Assembly: GCF_049651565.1 (NCBI RefSeq)
Contig: NZ_JBASCI010000181.1
Span: 1-48,019, forward strand
DNA from: Brooklawnia sp049651565
GTDB taxonomy: Bacteria; Actinomycetota; Actinomycetes; Propionibacteriales; Propionibacteriaceae
Direction: 5' to 3'
DNA: 48,019 nt
Part shown: piece after piece, positions 1 to 7,036 of the stretch
Layout of the letters: each line of letters opens with the position of its first letter
Position numbering within the stretch: the first letter of the stretch is position 1
Made by a program: the position numbers and the translations under genes
The notes under the pieces: generated by a model
Databases searched by the model: none
What the model was told of the DNA's origin: nothing
The model's input: only the letters and a program-made list of their open reading frames with translations

Positions 1-452
1 GCCAGCCGGCGGGCGAGCGTGCCGATCACGTCGTCGGCTTCGAAGCCCGGCGCGCCCGCGACGCACAGCCCGGCGGCGGTCAGGCAGTCGACGATCCACG
101 GCACCTGGCGGGCCAGGTCGTCCTCGACGATCTCGAGGTTCGCCTCGGTACCTTCGGTGACCGCTTCGGCCGCCGCGCCGGCCAGCACCTCCGGGGTGGC
201 CAGCCGGTGGGTCTTGTAGCTGGGCACCAGTTCGACCCGCCAGGCGGGCCGCCAGTCGTCGTCCCAGGCGCAGACCAGGGCCGCGGGGGAGTAGATCTGG
301 ACCAACCTCGCCAGCATGTCGAGCAGACCATGCACTGCGTTGACCGGGTGTCCGGCCTCGTCGGTCAGGCTCGCCGACACACCGTAGTACGCCCGGAAGT
401 ACAGCGATGCGGTATCCACTATCAGCGTCGGTGAGTCGGCCACGCTCCTCAT
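1..452 (-). CDS. 5'-3' exonuclease (PolA N-terminal type), 3' end cut by window
   Basis: Translating the reverse complement from the ATG at 452-450 gives a protein starting MRSVADSPTLIVDTASLYF, then RAYYGV, a CAWDDDWRPAWR segment followed by YKTHR, and GFEADDVIGTLA at the window edge. These are the N-terminal metal-binding and helical-arch motifs of flap/5'-3' exonucleases, the family of the PolA N-terminal domain. They act on 5' flaps and RNA primers in replication and repair. About 150 residues are visible. Actinobacteria commonly carry a stand-alone copy in addition to polA, but whether this one is stand-alone or fused to a polymerase cannot be seen. It is divergent from the Lrp gene with only 17 nt between start codons. 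A TACGAT hexamer at 470-465 (minus) may be its -10. Confidence 0.88.
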   Translation of the reverse strand, partial: MRSVADSPTLIVDTASLYFRAYYGVSASLTDEAGHPVNAVHGLLDMLARLVQIYSPAALVCAWDDDWRPAWRVELVPSYKTHRLATPEVLAGAAAEAVTEGTEANLEIVEDDLARQVPWIVDCLTAAGLCVAGAPGFEADDVIGTLARRL

Positions 453-469
453 GGTGCCACGATGATCGT

Positions 470-907
470 ATGGAGCCCACCGACCAACAGATCCTCGCCC
501 TGCTGTCGCGGGACGGCCGAATGTCCTTCACCGAGCTCGGACGACAAGTGGGCCTGTCGACCTCTGCCACCCAGCAGCGGGTACGCCGCCTGGAGCAGCG
601 CGGCATCATCACCGGATACCGGGCCGACATCGACCCCGCCGAGGTGGGACGGGCACTGAGCGCGTTCATCCAGATCAAGCCGCTGGCCTCCGGGTTCGAC
701 CGGGATGCCAGCCAGTACCTGGCCACCCTGCCGCAGATCACGTCCTGCTACTCGGTGGCGGGCGACGCGTCCTACCTGTGCCTGGCACAGGTGGGTTCGG
801 CCGAGGAACTGGACGAACTGCTCGCCCGGATCCGCCGGGAGCTGTCGGTGAACACCGTCACCACGATCGTGCTGCGCACCGCGTTCAAGCACCGCCCGCT
901 GGTCTAG
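470..907 (+). CDS. Lrp/AsnC family transcriptional regulator
   Basis: The 145-residue product starts MEPTDQQILALLSRDGRMS. Residues about 5-55 form the AsnC-type winged helix-turn-helix (ELGRQVGLSTSATQQRVRRL) and about 65-140 the RAM/effector domain. The ATG at 470 is preferred over in-frame upstream starts because the domain begins right there and the upstream part overlaps the divergent exonuclease start. Length is typical for the family (about 150). Members sense amino acids and act as dimers or octamers; the effector here is unknown. The TAG stop is part of the -10 hexamer of the next gene, so regulator and mannosyltransferase are probably at least partly independently transcribed. Confidence 0.9.
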   Translation: MEPTDQQILALLSRDGRMSFTELGRQVGLSTSATQQRVRRLEQRGIITGYRADIDPAEVGRALSAFIQIKPLASGFDRDASQYLATLPQITSCYSVAGDASYLCLAQVGSAEELDELLARIRRELSVNTVTTIVLRTAFKHRPLV

Positions 908-910
908 ACT
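905..910 (+). promoter_or_regulatory. -10 element TAGACT for leaderless ppm1-like gene
   Basis: TAGACT lies 6 nt before the ATG at 917, the geometry of actinobacterial leaderless transcripts, and no Shine-Dalgarno is present. The hexamer includes the stop codon of the upstream lrp gene. Inferred from sequence only. Confidence 0.6.
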
Positions 911-916
911 CCCAGC

Positions 917-1711
917 ATGGCTGAACGCATGGAGTTGCTGGACAGGGTCCTGGTCATCACCCCCACCTACAATGAGGCCGAGAACCTGGCTGCAATCATC
1001 CGCCGCCTGCGGGCAGCCGAACCCAGCGCGCACCTACTCGTCGTGGACGACAACTCACCCGACGGCACCGGCGCCATCGCCGATCGGATGGCCGCCGAGG
1101 ATCCAGCCATCCACGTCATGCACCGGGCGGGCAAGCAGGGCCTGGCCGCCGCCTACCTGGCCGGCTTCGAGTGGGGCCTGGAACGCGACTACGACGTGCT
1201 GGTCGAGATGGACGCCGACGGCTCCCACCAGCCCGAGCTGCTGCCGTCCCTGCTGGCGGCGATGCGCGACCAGCAGGCCGACATGGTCAAGGGGTCGCGC
1301 TGGATGCGCGGCGGATCGACCAACCAGAGCAGGTCACGCGAACTGCTCAGCCGGCTGGCCAACATCTACGTCCAGGTGGCCATGGATATCCCGGTGCGCG
1401 ACGCCACCGGCGGGTTCAACGCGTTCCGGGCGTCCATCCTGCGCCAGATCGACCTGTCCGGCGTCGCCTCAAAGGGCTACACCTTCCAGGTCGACATGAC
1501 CCGACGCGTCCTGGATGCCGGCGGCAAGGTCGTCGAGGTGCCGATCTCCTTCCCCGACCGCGAAGTCGGCCAGTCCAAGATGAGTGGCGCCATAATCGGA
1601 GAAGCGCTTCTGCGCACCACCGAGTGGGGCGCGCAGAAGCGCTGGTCACAGCTCAAGGGCGTGGGAGCGAAGATCTCCGAGGAGTTCGAGAGCTTCAACT
1701 CCCGTACCTGA
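917..1711 (+). CDS. ppm1: Polyprenol monophosphomannose synthase (DPM1-like GT2 glycosyltransferase)
   Basis: The 264-residue GT-A protein transfers mannose from GDP-Man to polyprenyl phosphate, giving the lipid-linked mannose used for lipoglycans and protein O-mannosylation. Visible motifs are ITPTYNEAEN (about 14-23), VVDDNSPDGT (about 42-51, nucleotide binding), EMDADGSHQP (metal-binding DxD region, about 96-105), KGSRW, and ATGGFNAFR with SKGYTFQVDMT, all typical of bacterial dolichol-phosphate mannosyltransferases. No membrane segment or N-acyltransferase domain is fused, unlike mycobacterial bifunctional Ppm1. Convergent with rbpA, a neighbourhood also known in mycobacteria (ppm1 beside rbpA). 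Its stop and that of rbpA are 2 nt apart. Start ATG 917 is supported by the TAGACT -10 just upstream. Confidence 0.92.
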   Translation: MAERMELLDRVLVITPTYNEAENLAAIIRRLRAAEPSAHLLVVDDNSPDGTGAIADRMAAEDPAIHVMHRAGKQGLAAAYLAGFEWGLERDYDVLVEMDADGSHQPELLPSLLAAMRDQQADMVKGSRWMRGGSTNQSRSRELLSRLANIYVQVAMDIPVRDATGGFNAFRASILRQIDLSGVASKGYTFQVDMTRRVLDAGGKVVEVPISFPDREVGQSKMSGAIIGEALLRTTEWGAQKRWSQLKGVGAKISEEFESFNSRT

Positions 1712-1713
1712 TA

Positions 1714-2052
1714 TCAGTAGCGGGGCGTGCGGCGCACTTCCTCCAGCCGTTCGGCGAGGAGTTCTTCAAGTTCTGCTATCGAGCGACGTTCCAGCAGCAT
1801 GTCCCAGTGGGTGCGCGGCGGTTTGACGTCCTTCTCCTCGGCCCTGGTGCCGTCGCTGCGTACCGCAGGCGATCCGCAGCGGGGACACTCCCACTCGGTG
1901 GGCAGTTCCGCCTCCACCGAGAAGGCCATCTCGAAGTGGTGTCCACGTTCGCAGTCGAAGCCGAGGGTTTGACGAGCGGCGAACTCGATGCCTTCCTCGT
2001 CCTCGAAACTCTTGGCGCCCAGACCCATGCCCCTAAGTGCACGATCAGCCAT
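1714..2052 (-). CDS. rbpA: RNA polymerase-binding protein RbpA
   Basis: The 112-residue product binds RNA polymerase and primary sigma factors and stabilises the open complex; the family is restricted to actinobacteria. The zinc-binding core is visible as Cys34, His38 (CERGH), Cys56 and Cys59 (CPRC), the same numbering as in Mycobacterium tuberculosis RbpA. The C-terminal sigma-interaction helix is RTHWDMLLERRSIAELEELL. The start at 2052 is chosen for its strong ribosome site (AGGGAGG, 6 nt upstream) and homologous N-terminus MADRALRGMG; the longer reading frame runs into intergenic DNA. A SigR-like promoter lies upstream at 2115-2090. Lies downstream of the glycerophosphodiesterase gene on the same strand with an 88-nt gap. 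Confidence 0.96.
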   Translation of the reverse strand: MADRALRGMGLGAKSFEDEEGIEFAARQTLGFDCERGHHFEMAFSVEAELPTEWECPRCGSPAVRSDGTRAEEKDVKPPRTHWDMLLERRSIAELEELLAERLEEVRRTPRY

Positions 2053-2089
2053 TTCGGCCTCCCTTCGTCTGAACAACTCTCCTTGAATC

Positions 2090-2115
2090 AACACCAGAGG
2101 ACCACAGATTGTTCC
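2090..2115 (-). promoter_or_regulatory. Candidate SigR/SigH-type promoter of rbpA
   Basis: On the minus strand GGAAC (2115-2111) is followed after exactly 18 nt by GTT (2092-2090), matching the GGGAAT/C-N18-GTT consensus of the thiol-stress sigma factor SigR/SigH. Known: Streptomyces rbpA is a SigR target. A start near 2083 would give a leader of about 30 nt containing the ribosome site. Confidence 0.6.
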
Positions 2116-2140
2116 TCCGAGGAGCTGAAACCGGCGCTTC

Positions 2141-2935
2141 TCAACCGTTCCACAGACCGCGCTCGATCGCCACACTGCGCAGTTCGGCGATTCGGTCGGT
2201 GATCAATCCGTCCACTCCGAGGTCGATCAGCTCGTGCATCTGCTGGGGGTCGTTGATCGTCCAGACGTGGACCCGGACGTCCTGTGCGCGGGCGGCCGCG
2301 ACCAACCGCGGGGTGAGGACGCGCACCTCGCGTCCGGCGATCGGGTGGGTGACCGGTACCTGCAGCACCTGCCCGGGCAGCGGCAGTCGCCGGGTCAGCA
2401 ACGGCGGCCCGTAGGCTGCCCAGGCCACCGCCGGGGTGGACCGTCCGGTTGCAACCCGGTCGCCCATCAGGCGACGGAACCGGGCCAGCCGGAGGGCGCT
2501 GAACGAGCTCACGCAGACCCGGTCCTCGGCGCGGTGCGCCCGCAGAGTGTCGACCAGCAGCTGTACGGCACCAGCGGCCTTGATGTCGATGTTGATGCGG
2601 GTGTCGGGGAAGGTCTCCAACACCTCGTCTAGCGCCGGGATCTGGTCGCGGCCGCCGATCCGGGCCTCACGGATCGCCGCGTACGGCAGTTCCGCCACCA
2701 CGCCGGTGGCCGGGGTGACCCGGTCGAGGACGCGGTCGTGGAAGGCGATCAGGTGGCCGTCGCTGGTGGCGTGCACATCGGTTTCGAGATAGCGGTAGCC
2801 TGCCGCCACTGCCCGTCCGAATGCGTAGATGCTGTTCTCACGGGTGGCGTCGTCCGGGGTCAGGTAGCCGCCGCGGTGGGCCATGCAGGTGAATCGCTGG
2901 TCCAAGTATGAATAGCTGCTGGCGCCCCGGTTCAC
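2141..2935 (-). CDS. Glycerophosphodiester phosphodiesterase
   Basis: The 264-residue GDPD TIM barrel hydrolyses glycerophosphodiesters to glycerol-3-phosphate and an alcohol. Catalytic and metal-binding motifs are MAHRGG (about 20-25), ENSIYAF, LETDVHATSDG and FHD near residue 70, with INIDIK and HVWTIND further on, and GVDGLITDR at the end. No signal peptide is seen, so it is probably cytoplasmic. The GTG at 2935 is preferred because TAGACT lies 7 nt upstream on the minus strand (2948-2943), consistent with a leaderless message, and because the short N-terminal stretch YLDQRFTC before HRGG is usual for the family. It is divergent from pdxY (75 nt between starts). Confidence 0.92.
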   Translation of the reverse strand: MNRGASSYSYLDQRFTCMAHRGGYLTPDDATRENSIYAFGRAVAAGYRYLETDVHATSDGHLIAFHDRVLDRVTPATGVVAELPYAAIREARIGGRDQIPALDEVLETFPDTRINIDIKAAGAVQLLVDTLRAHRAEDRVCVSSFSALRLARFRRLMGDRVATGRSTPAVAWAAYGPPLLTRRLPLPGQVLQVPVTHPIAGREVRVLTPRLVAAARAQDVRVHVWTINDPQQMHELIDLGVDGLITDRIAELRSVAIERGLWNG

Positions 2936-2942
2936 GCCGGTC

Positions 2943-2948
2943 AGTCTA
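2943..2948 (-). promoter_or_regulatory. -10 element TAGACT for leaderless GDPD gene
   Basis: TAGACT (minus strand, 2948-2943) stands 7 nt before the GTG start at 2935. Inferred leaderless start; it decides between possible start codons. Confidence 0.55.
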
Positions 2949-2998
2949 GGGGCCGACCAGGCATGGGCGGGTGGCCGGTGCCGGTGACGGCAGGCGTC

Positions 2999-3004
2999 TA
3001 CACT
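2999..3004 (+). promoter_or_regulatory. -10 element TACACT for leaderless pdxY
   Basis: TACACT is 6 nt upstream of the GTG at 3011, and no ribosome site is present. This supports GTG 3011 over the longer in-frame start at 2963. Confidence 0.55.
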
Positions 3005-3010
3005 GTGCCG

Positions 3011-3865
3011 GTGGCTCAAATCCTCTCGATTCAGTCCCACGTCTCGTTCGGGTTCGCCGGGAACTCGGTAGCCGCGTTCACGCTGCGCCGGGCCGGTCTG
3101 GATGTCTGGCCGGTGAACACCGTCGAGTTCTCCAACAACACCAGCTACGGCGACTGGCGTGGCCCGGTGCTCGAGCCTGAACAGGTCGGCGAGGTCGTGC
3201 ATGGGGTGGACGACCGTGGCGTGCTGGCCCAGGTGGACGCCGTCCTGTCCGGTTACCAGGGGGCCCCGCAGATGGGCCGCACCATCCTGGCCGCGGTGGA
3301 ACTGACCCGATCGCGCAACCCGCGGGCCATTTACTGCTGCGACCCGGTAATGGGCGACGTCGACCGGGGCTTTTACGCTGCCCCCGGGATTCCGGAGTTC
3401 ATGCGTGACCGGGTGGTCGGCCAGGCCACCATCATGACGCCGAACCTGTTCGAGCTGGAGTACCTGACCGGGCGCACCACCGCCAGCATCGCCGACGTGC
3501 TGGACGCCGCCGCCCTGCTGCGCAGCCGCGGCCCACGCACCGTACTGATCACCTCGGTGGTCGGGCGGGACGCCGACGACGACGTCATCCGGATGGTGGC
3601 TCAGGACGACGCCGAGACCTGGCAGGTGACCACCCCGATCATCGACCGCAAGTTCACCGGCTCGGGCGACCTGACCTCGGCGGTCTTCCTGGCCGCTCTG
3701 CTGCGCGGCCAGAGCCTGGGGGAGGCGCTGTCGCTCACGGCCTCGTCGGTCTTCTCGGTGCTGCAGCGCACCCATGAGCTCGGCCGCCGGGAGTTGGCAC
3801 TGGTGCAGGCGCAGGAGGACATCGTCGCCCCCAGCCACCGGTTCGAGGCGTTCCGGATGCAGTGA
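3011..3865 (+). CDS. pdxY: Pyridoxal kinase PdxY (ribokinase superfamily)
   Basis: The 284-residue product is close in size to the E. coli PdxY (287). It phosphorylates pyridoxal to pyridoxal 5'-phosphate in the B6 salvage pathway. Visible: N-terminal ILSIQSHVSFGFAGN (substrate pocket), NTVEFSNNTSYG, YCCDPVMGD, TPNLFELEYLTG, and the C-terminal anion-hole and catalytic Asp motif KFTGSGDLTSAVF. Start GTG 3011 gives the canonical N-terminus, and an extended start at 2963 would add unrelated residues. It converges on the HTH-MurA gene with a strong bidirectional terminator between them. Confidence 0.94.
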   Translation: MAQILSIQSHVSFGFAGNSVAAFTLRRAGLDVWPVNTVEFSNNTSYGDWRGPVLEPEQVGEVVHGVDDRGVLAQVDAVLSGYQGAPQMGRTILAAVELTRSRNPRAIYCCDPVMGDVDRGFYAAPGIPEFMRDRVVGQATIMTPNLFELEYLTGRTTASIADVLDAAALLRSRGPRTVLITSVVGRDADDDVIRMVAQDDAETWQVTTPIIDRKFTGSGDLTSAVFLAALLRGQSLGEALSLTASSVFSVLQRTHELGRRELALVQAQEDIVAPSHRFEAFRMQ

Positions 3866-3870
3866 GCGAC

Positions 3871-3902
3871 CTGACGGGCCGACTTCGGTGGCGGCCCGTC
3901 AG
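3871..3902. terminator. Bidirectional intrinsic terminator between pdxY and HTH-murA
   Basis: CTGACGGGCC (3871-3880) and GGCCCGTCAG (3893-3902) form a perfect 10-bp stem with a 12-nt loop, lying in the 42-nt gap between convergent genes. No clear U-tract, as usual for high-GC actinobacteria. Confidence 0.75.
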
Positions 3903-3907
3903 CGGTC

Positions 3908-5437
3908 TCACTCGTTGAAGGTGGAGATCCTGGCGCCGAGCTTGTTCAGCCTGGCGGGCAGGTCCTCGTAACCGCGGTTGATCACGTAGACGTCACGCAG
4001 GATCGAGTTGCCACGCGCGGCCAGCATGGCGAGCAGGATGCAGACCGCCGGCCGCAGCGCCGGGGGAGAGATCATCTCGCGGGCCCGCCACTTGGTCGGC
4101 CCGGTGACGTTCAACCGGTGCGGGTCGAGCAGCTGCACGTTGCCGCCCAGCTTGCTGAGCTCGAGCAGGTGGATCGCCCGATTCTCGTACACCCAGTCGT
4201 GAATCAGTGTCTGGCCCTCGGCGCAGGCAGCGATCACGGCGAAGAACGGCAGGTTGTCGATGTTCAGCCCGGGGAACGGCATGGGGTGGATCTTGTCCTG
4301 CCGGGCATGCAGTTGCGAGGGCTTCACCGTCAGGTCGACCAGCCGGGTGAACCCGTTGCCCGAGCGGTACTCCGGGCCGACCTCGAACTGCAGGTCCATC
4401 TCGTGCAGCAGTGCCAACTCGATCTCCAGGAACTCGATCGGGGCGCGGGTGATGGTCAACTCCGAGTTGGTCACCACCGCGGCCGTCACCAGGCTCATCG
4501 CCTCGATCGGGTCCTCCGAGATGGTGTAGGTGACGTCACCGTGCAGTTCTTCGCGCCCATGGATCCGCAGCGTGGTGGTGCCGATGCCCTCGATCTCGAC
4601 CCCGAGCATGGTCAGGAAGACACACAGGTCCTGGACCATGTAGTTGGGGGACGCGTTGCGCAGCGTGGTGACCCCCGGGGTCAGCGCTGCCGCCATCAGG
4701 GCGTTCTCGGTGACCGTGTCACCGCGCTCGGTGAGCACGATATGGCGCTCCTGGGCGTCGTTCGGCGTGGTCTTCGCTCGGTAGAACCCTTCGGTGGCCA
4801 GCACCTCCAGGCCGAATGAGCGCAACACCTGCAGGTGCGGCTCGATCGTCCTCGCCCCCAACTGGCAACCGCCGGCGTAGGGCAGCTTGAACTGGTCCAC
4901 CATGTGCATCAACGGCCCGAGGAACATGATGATGCTTCGGGTGCGGCGGGCGGCGTTGACGTCCATCCGGTGGAGGTCGAGTACGTCGGGGCGAACCAGG
5001 GTGAGGTCGGTCTCGTCGGCCGACCAGGTCACCTCGACGCCGATGCTCTCCAGCACCTCGACCAGGCGGTTCACCTCCTCGATGTGCGCGATCCCGCGCA
5101 GCACGGTGCGTCCCTTGTTCAGCAGGCTCGCGCACAGCAGCGCAACGGCGGCGTTCTTGGACGAACGGGTCTCGATTGTCCCGGACAGCGTTGTCTCACC
5201 GCGGATGCTGAGGTTCATCGAGCTGCGGCCACCGGGGACGATGAGCGGCGACTCCAGGGCGTTCGCGATCCGATTGATCATCTCGAGCGACAGGTTCTGG
5301 TTGCCCGACTCGATACGATGGACCGCGCTCTGGCTGGTGCTCAACAGGGACGCCAGTTCGTTCTGGGTCAGGCCCCGCTGCTTGCGCGCATCCCTGACCA
5401 GGCGGCCGATACTCGCTGGTGTAGTGGTCTGAGTCAC
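3908..5437 (-). CDS. XRE helix-turn-helix / UDP-GlcNAc 1-carboxyvinyltransferase (MurA) fusion
   Basis: This 509-residue protein has two parts. Residues about 9-62 are an XRE-type HTH (LVRDARKQRGLTQNELAS, then SQSAVHRIESGN). Residues about 73-509 are an EPSP-synthase-fold MurA, which adds enolpyruvate from PEP to UDP-GlcNAc in the first committed step of peptidoglycan synthesis. Key MurA residues are kept: Lys94-Asn95 (SSKNAA), Cys191 in AGGCQLGAR (the fosfomycin-target cysteine), Asp394 in FPGLNID, Arg462 in LRPAV, and VINRGYEDL near the end. Normal MurA is about 420-450 residues, so the HTH is an added domain. The GTG at 5437 has TAGGGT 6 nt upstream (5449-5444) and a perfect palindrome over that -10, so autoregulation is likely. 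Whether it is the main MurA of the cell or a paralogue cannot be told here. Confidence 0.93.
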   Translation of the reverse strand: MTQTTTPASIGRLVRDARKQRGLTQNELASLLSTSQSAVHRIESGNQNLSLEMINRIANALESPLIVPGGRSSMNLSIRGETTLSGTIETRSSKNAAVALLCASLLNKGRTVLRGIAHIEEVNRLVEVLESIGVEVTWSADETDLTLVRPDVLDLHRMDVNAARRTRSIIMFLGPLMHMVDQFKLPYAGGCQLGARTIEPHLQVLRSFGLEVLATEGFYRAKTTPNDAQERHIVLTERGDTVTENALMAAALTPGVTTLRNASPNYMVQDLCVFLTMLGVEIEGIGTTTLRIHGREELHGDVTYTISEDPIEAMSLVTAAVVTNSELTITRAPIEFLEIELALLHEMDLQFEVGPEYRSGNGFTRLVDLTVKPSQLHARQDKIHPMPFPGLNIDNLPFFAVIAACAEGQTLIHDWVYENRAIHLLELSKLGGNVQLLDPHRLNVTGPTKWRAREMISPPALRPAVCILLAMLAARGNSILRDVYVINRGYEDLPARLNKLGARISTFNE

Positions 5438-5445
5438 CCCGCGAC

Positions 5446-5467
5446 CCTAACTCACATGTGAGTTAGG
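5446..5467. promoter_or_regulatory. Perfect 22-bp palindromic operator, HTH-murA/lpd intergenic region
   Basis: The core CTAACTCACATGTGAGTTAG (5447-5466) extends by one C/G pair on each side, so 11 of 11 bp pair. It overlaps the -10 hexamer of the HTH-murA gene (5449-5444, minus strand) and lies about 40 bp upstream of the lpd -10. Likely binding site of the XRE domain encoded by the adjacent gene (inference). Confidence 0.8.
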
Positions 5468-5508
5468 CCGCAACTCGAATGCAACGTGTCTCGCAAGTGA
5501 ATTGTCAA

Positions 5509-5514
5509 TAGACT
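5509..5514 (+). promoter_or_regulatory. -10 element TAGACT for leaderless lpd
   Basis: TAGACT is separated by 7 nt from the ATG at 5522, with no Shine-Dalgarno between. A CAAGTGAATT sequence (5494-5503), matching 8 of 10 bases of the right half of the palindrome at 5446-5467, lies just upstream. Confidence 0.6.
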
Positions 5515-5521
5515 GCCGGGC

Positions 5522-6922
5522 ATGAGCGCACATTTCGACGTTGTTGTACTTGGCGCCGGCCCTGGCGGGTATGTCGCCGCCATCCGCGCCTCTCAGCTCG
5601 GCCTCAAGACCGCCGTCATCGAGAAGCAGTGGTGGGGAGGGGTCTGCCTGAACGTGGGCTGTATTCCCACGAAGTCACTGCTGCGCAACGCCGAGTTGGC
5701 CAACATCGTGCTGCGCGAGGCCGACAAGTTCGGCATCTCCGGTGACATCAAGGTCGACTACGGCAAGGCCTTCAGCCGCAGCCGCGCGGTCTCCGACCGG
5801 ATGGTCAAGGGCGTGCACTACCTGATGAAGAAGAACAAGATCACCGAGATCGACGGGTGGGGCAGCTTCGTCGACGCGAAGACCATCGAGGTCGCCGCTG
5901 ACGACGGCTCCACCGAGAAGGTCACCTATGACAACTGCATCATCGGGGTGGGCGCGACCGTCAAACTGCTGCCCGGCACCCAGACCTCTGCCAACGTGAT
6001 GACCTATGAGGAGCTGATCCTGGCCGAGCAGCTGCCGAAGTCGATCATCATCGGCGGCTCCGGTGCGATCGGCACCGAGTTCGGATACGTGCTCAACGCC
6101 TACGGCGTCGACGTCACGATCGTCGAGTTCCTCGATCGCATGGTGCCGACTGAGGACGCCGAGGTCAGCGCCGAGCTGCTGAAGGCTTACAGGAAGCTCG
6201 GCATCAAGGTTCTCACCAGCACCGCGGTCAAGACGGTCGAGGACACCGGGTCCGGGGTCAGGGTGACCGTCGAATCGGCCAAGGGCGGCGACCAGCAGGT
6301 GCTGGAGGCAGACAAGATGCTGCAGGCGATGGGCTTCGCGCCGCGCCTGGAGGGTTACGGGCTCGACAAGACCGGCGTTGAACTCACCGACCGTGGCGCC
6401 ATCGCCATCGACGACTACTGCCGCACCAATGTGCCCGGCATCTACGCGATCGGCGACGTCACCGCCAAGCTCATGCTGGCCCACACCGCCGAGGCCCAGG
6501 GCGTGGTTGCCGCCGAGACCATCGCCGGCGCCGAGACCATGCCGGTCAACTACGCGATGATTCCCCGCGCCACCTACTGCCAGCCGCAGATCGGCACCTT
6601 CGGGCTGTCCGAGCAGCAGGCCAGGGACGCCGGCTACGACGTGAAGGTCGCCAAGTTCCCGTTCTCCGCCAACGGCAAGGCCCAGGGCCTGGGCGAGGGG
6701 ATCGGCTTCGTCAAGCTGGTCGCCGAGGCGCAGTACAACGAGATCCTCGGGTTGTCAATGATCGGCCCCGACGTCACCGAACTGCTGCCCGAACTGCAAC
6801 TGGCCCAGCAGTGGGACCTCACCGCCGACGAGGTGGCCCGGGTCGTGCACGCGCACCCGACACTGTCCGAGGCGCTCAAGGAAGTCGTCGAGGGCATCGC
6901 CGGGCACATGATCAACCTGTGA
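5522..6922 (+). CDS. lpd: Dihydrolipoyl dehydrogenase (E3)
   Basis: The 466-residue flavoprotein reoxidises dihydrolipoamide of the pyruvate and 2-oxoglutarate dehydrogenase complexes using NAD+. Motifs in order: FAD-binding GAGPGGYVAA (11-20), redox disulfide Cys42-x4-Cys47 in GGVCLNVGCIPTKS, NAD-binding IIIGGSGAIGTEFG, second FAD motif YAIGDVTAKLMLAH, and the C-terminal catalytic pair in HAHPTLSEALKE (His445, Glu450). Size and sequence resemble the mycobacterial Lpd (464 residues). It is monocistronic, with a leaderless promoter upstream and a strong hairpin terminator downstream. Divergent from the HTH-MurA fusion, with which it shares an operator-bearing region. Confidence 0.96.
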   Translation: MSAHFDVVVLGAGPGGYVAAIRASQLGLKTAVIEKQWWGGVCLNVGCIPTKSLLRNAELANIVLREADKFGISGDIKVDYGKAFSRSRAVSDRMVKGVHYLMKKNKITEIDGWGSFVDAKTIEVAADDGSTEKVTYDNCIIGVGATVKLLPGTQTSANVMTYEELILAEQLPKSIIIGGSGAIGTEFGYVLNAYGVDVTIVEFLDRMVPTEDAEVSAELLKAYRKLGIKVLTSTAVKTVEDTGSGVRVTVESAKGGDQQVLEADKMLQAMGFAPRLEGYGLDKTGVELTDRGAIAIDDYCRTNVPGIYAIGDVTAKLMLAHTAEAQGVVAAETIAGAETMPVNYAMIPRATYCQPQIGTFGLSEQQARDAGYDVKVAKFPFSANGKAQGLGEGIGFVKLVAEAQYNEILGLSMIGPDVTELLPELQLAQQWDLTADEVARVVHAHPTLSEALKEVVEGIAGHMINL

Positions 6923-6934
6923 CCCGTGCAACGC

Positions 6935-6958
6935 AAGCCCCGGCTGCGGCCGGGGCTT
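6935..6958 (+). terminator. Intrinsic terminator after lpd
   Basis: AAGCCCCGGC (6935-6944) and GCCGGGGCTT (6949-6958) form a perfect 10-bp stem with a TGCG loop, 12 nt after the lpd stop, followed by CGTTGT. Confidence 0.85.
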
Positions 6959-6997
6959 CGTTGTCCCGGGACCCTCCCGCAACGGCGAGGTACCAAA

Positions 6998-7003
6998 TAG
7001 GCT
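6998..7003 (+). promoter_or_regulatory. Candidate -10 TAGGCT for the baeRF-usp-pyk operon
   Basis: TAGGCT lies 33 nt before the ATG of the 47-codon leader ORF. It would give a leader of roughly 25 nt carrying the strong GAGGAGG ribosome site at 7023-7029. Confidence 0.45.
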
Positions 7004-7036
7004 TGACCGATATCCGACCCACGAGGAGGACCCGCG

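Noticed and set aside
2141..3838. A 565-residue minus-strand ORF spanning the GDPD gene and all of pdxY
   Set aside because: Only the last 264 residues are GDPD. The earlier part is the antisense shadow of pdxY, and the GTG at 2935 has its own -10.
6959..6984. CGTTG (6959-6963) and CAACG (6980-6984) flanking GTCCCGGGAC, considered as a DosR-type box
   Set aside because: It does not match the 20-bp DosR consensus and may simply follow the lpd terminator.
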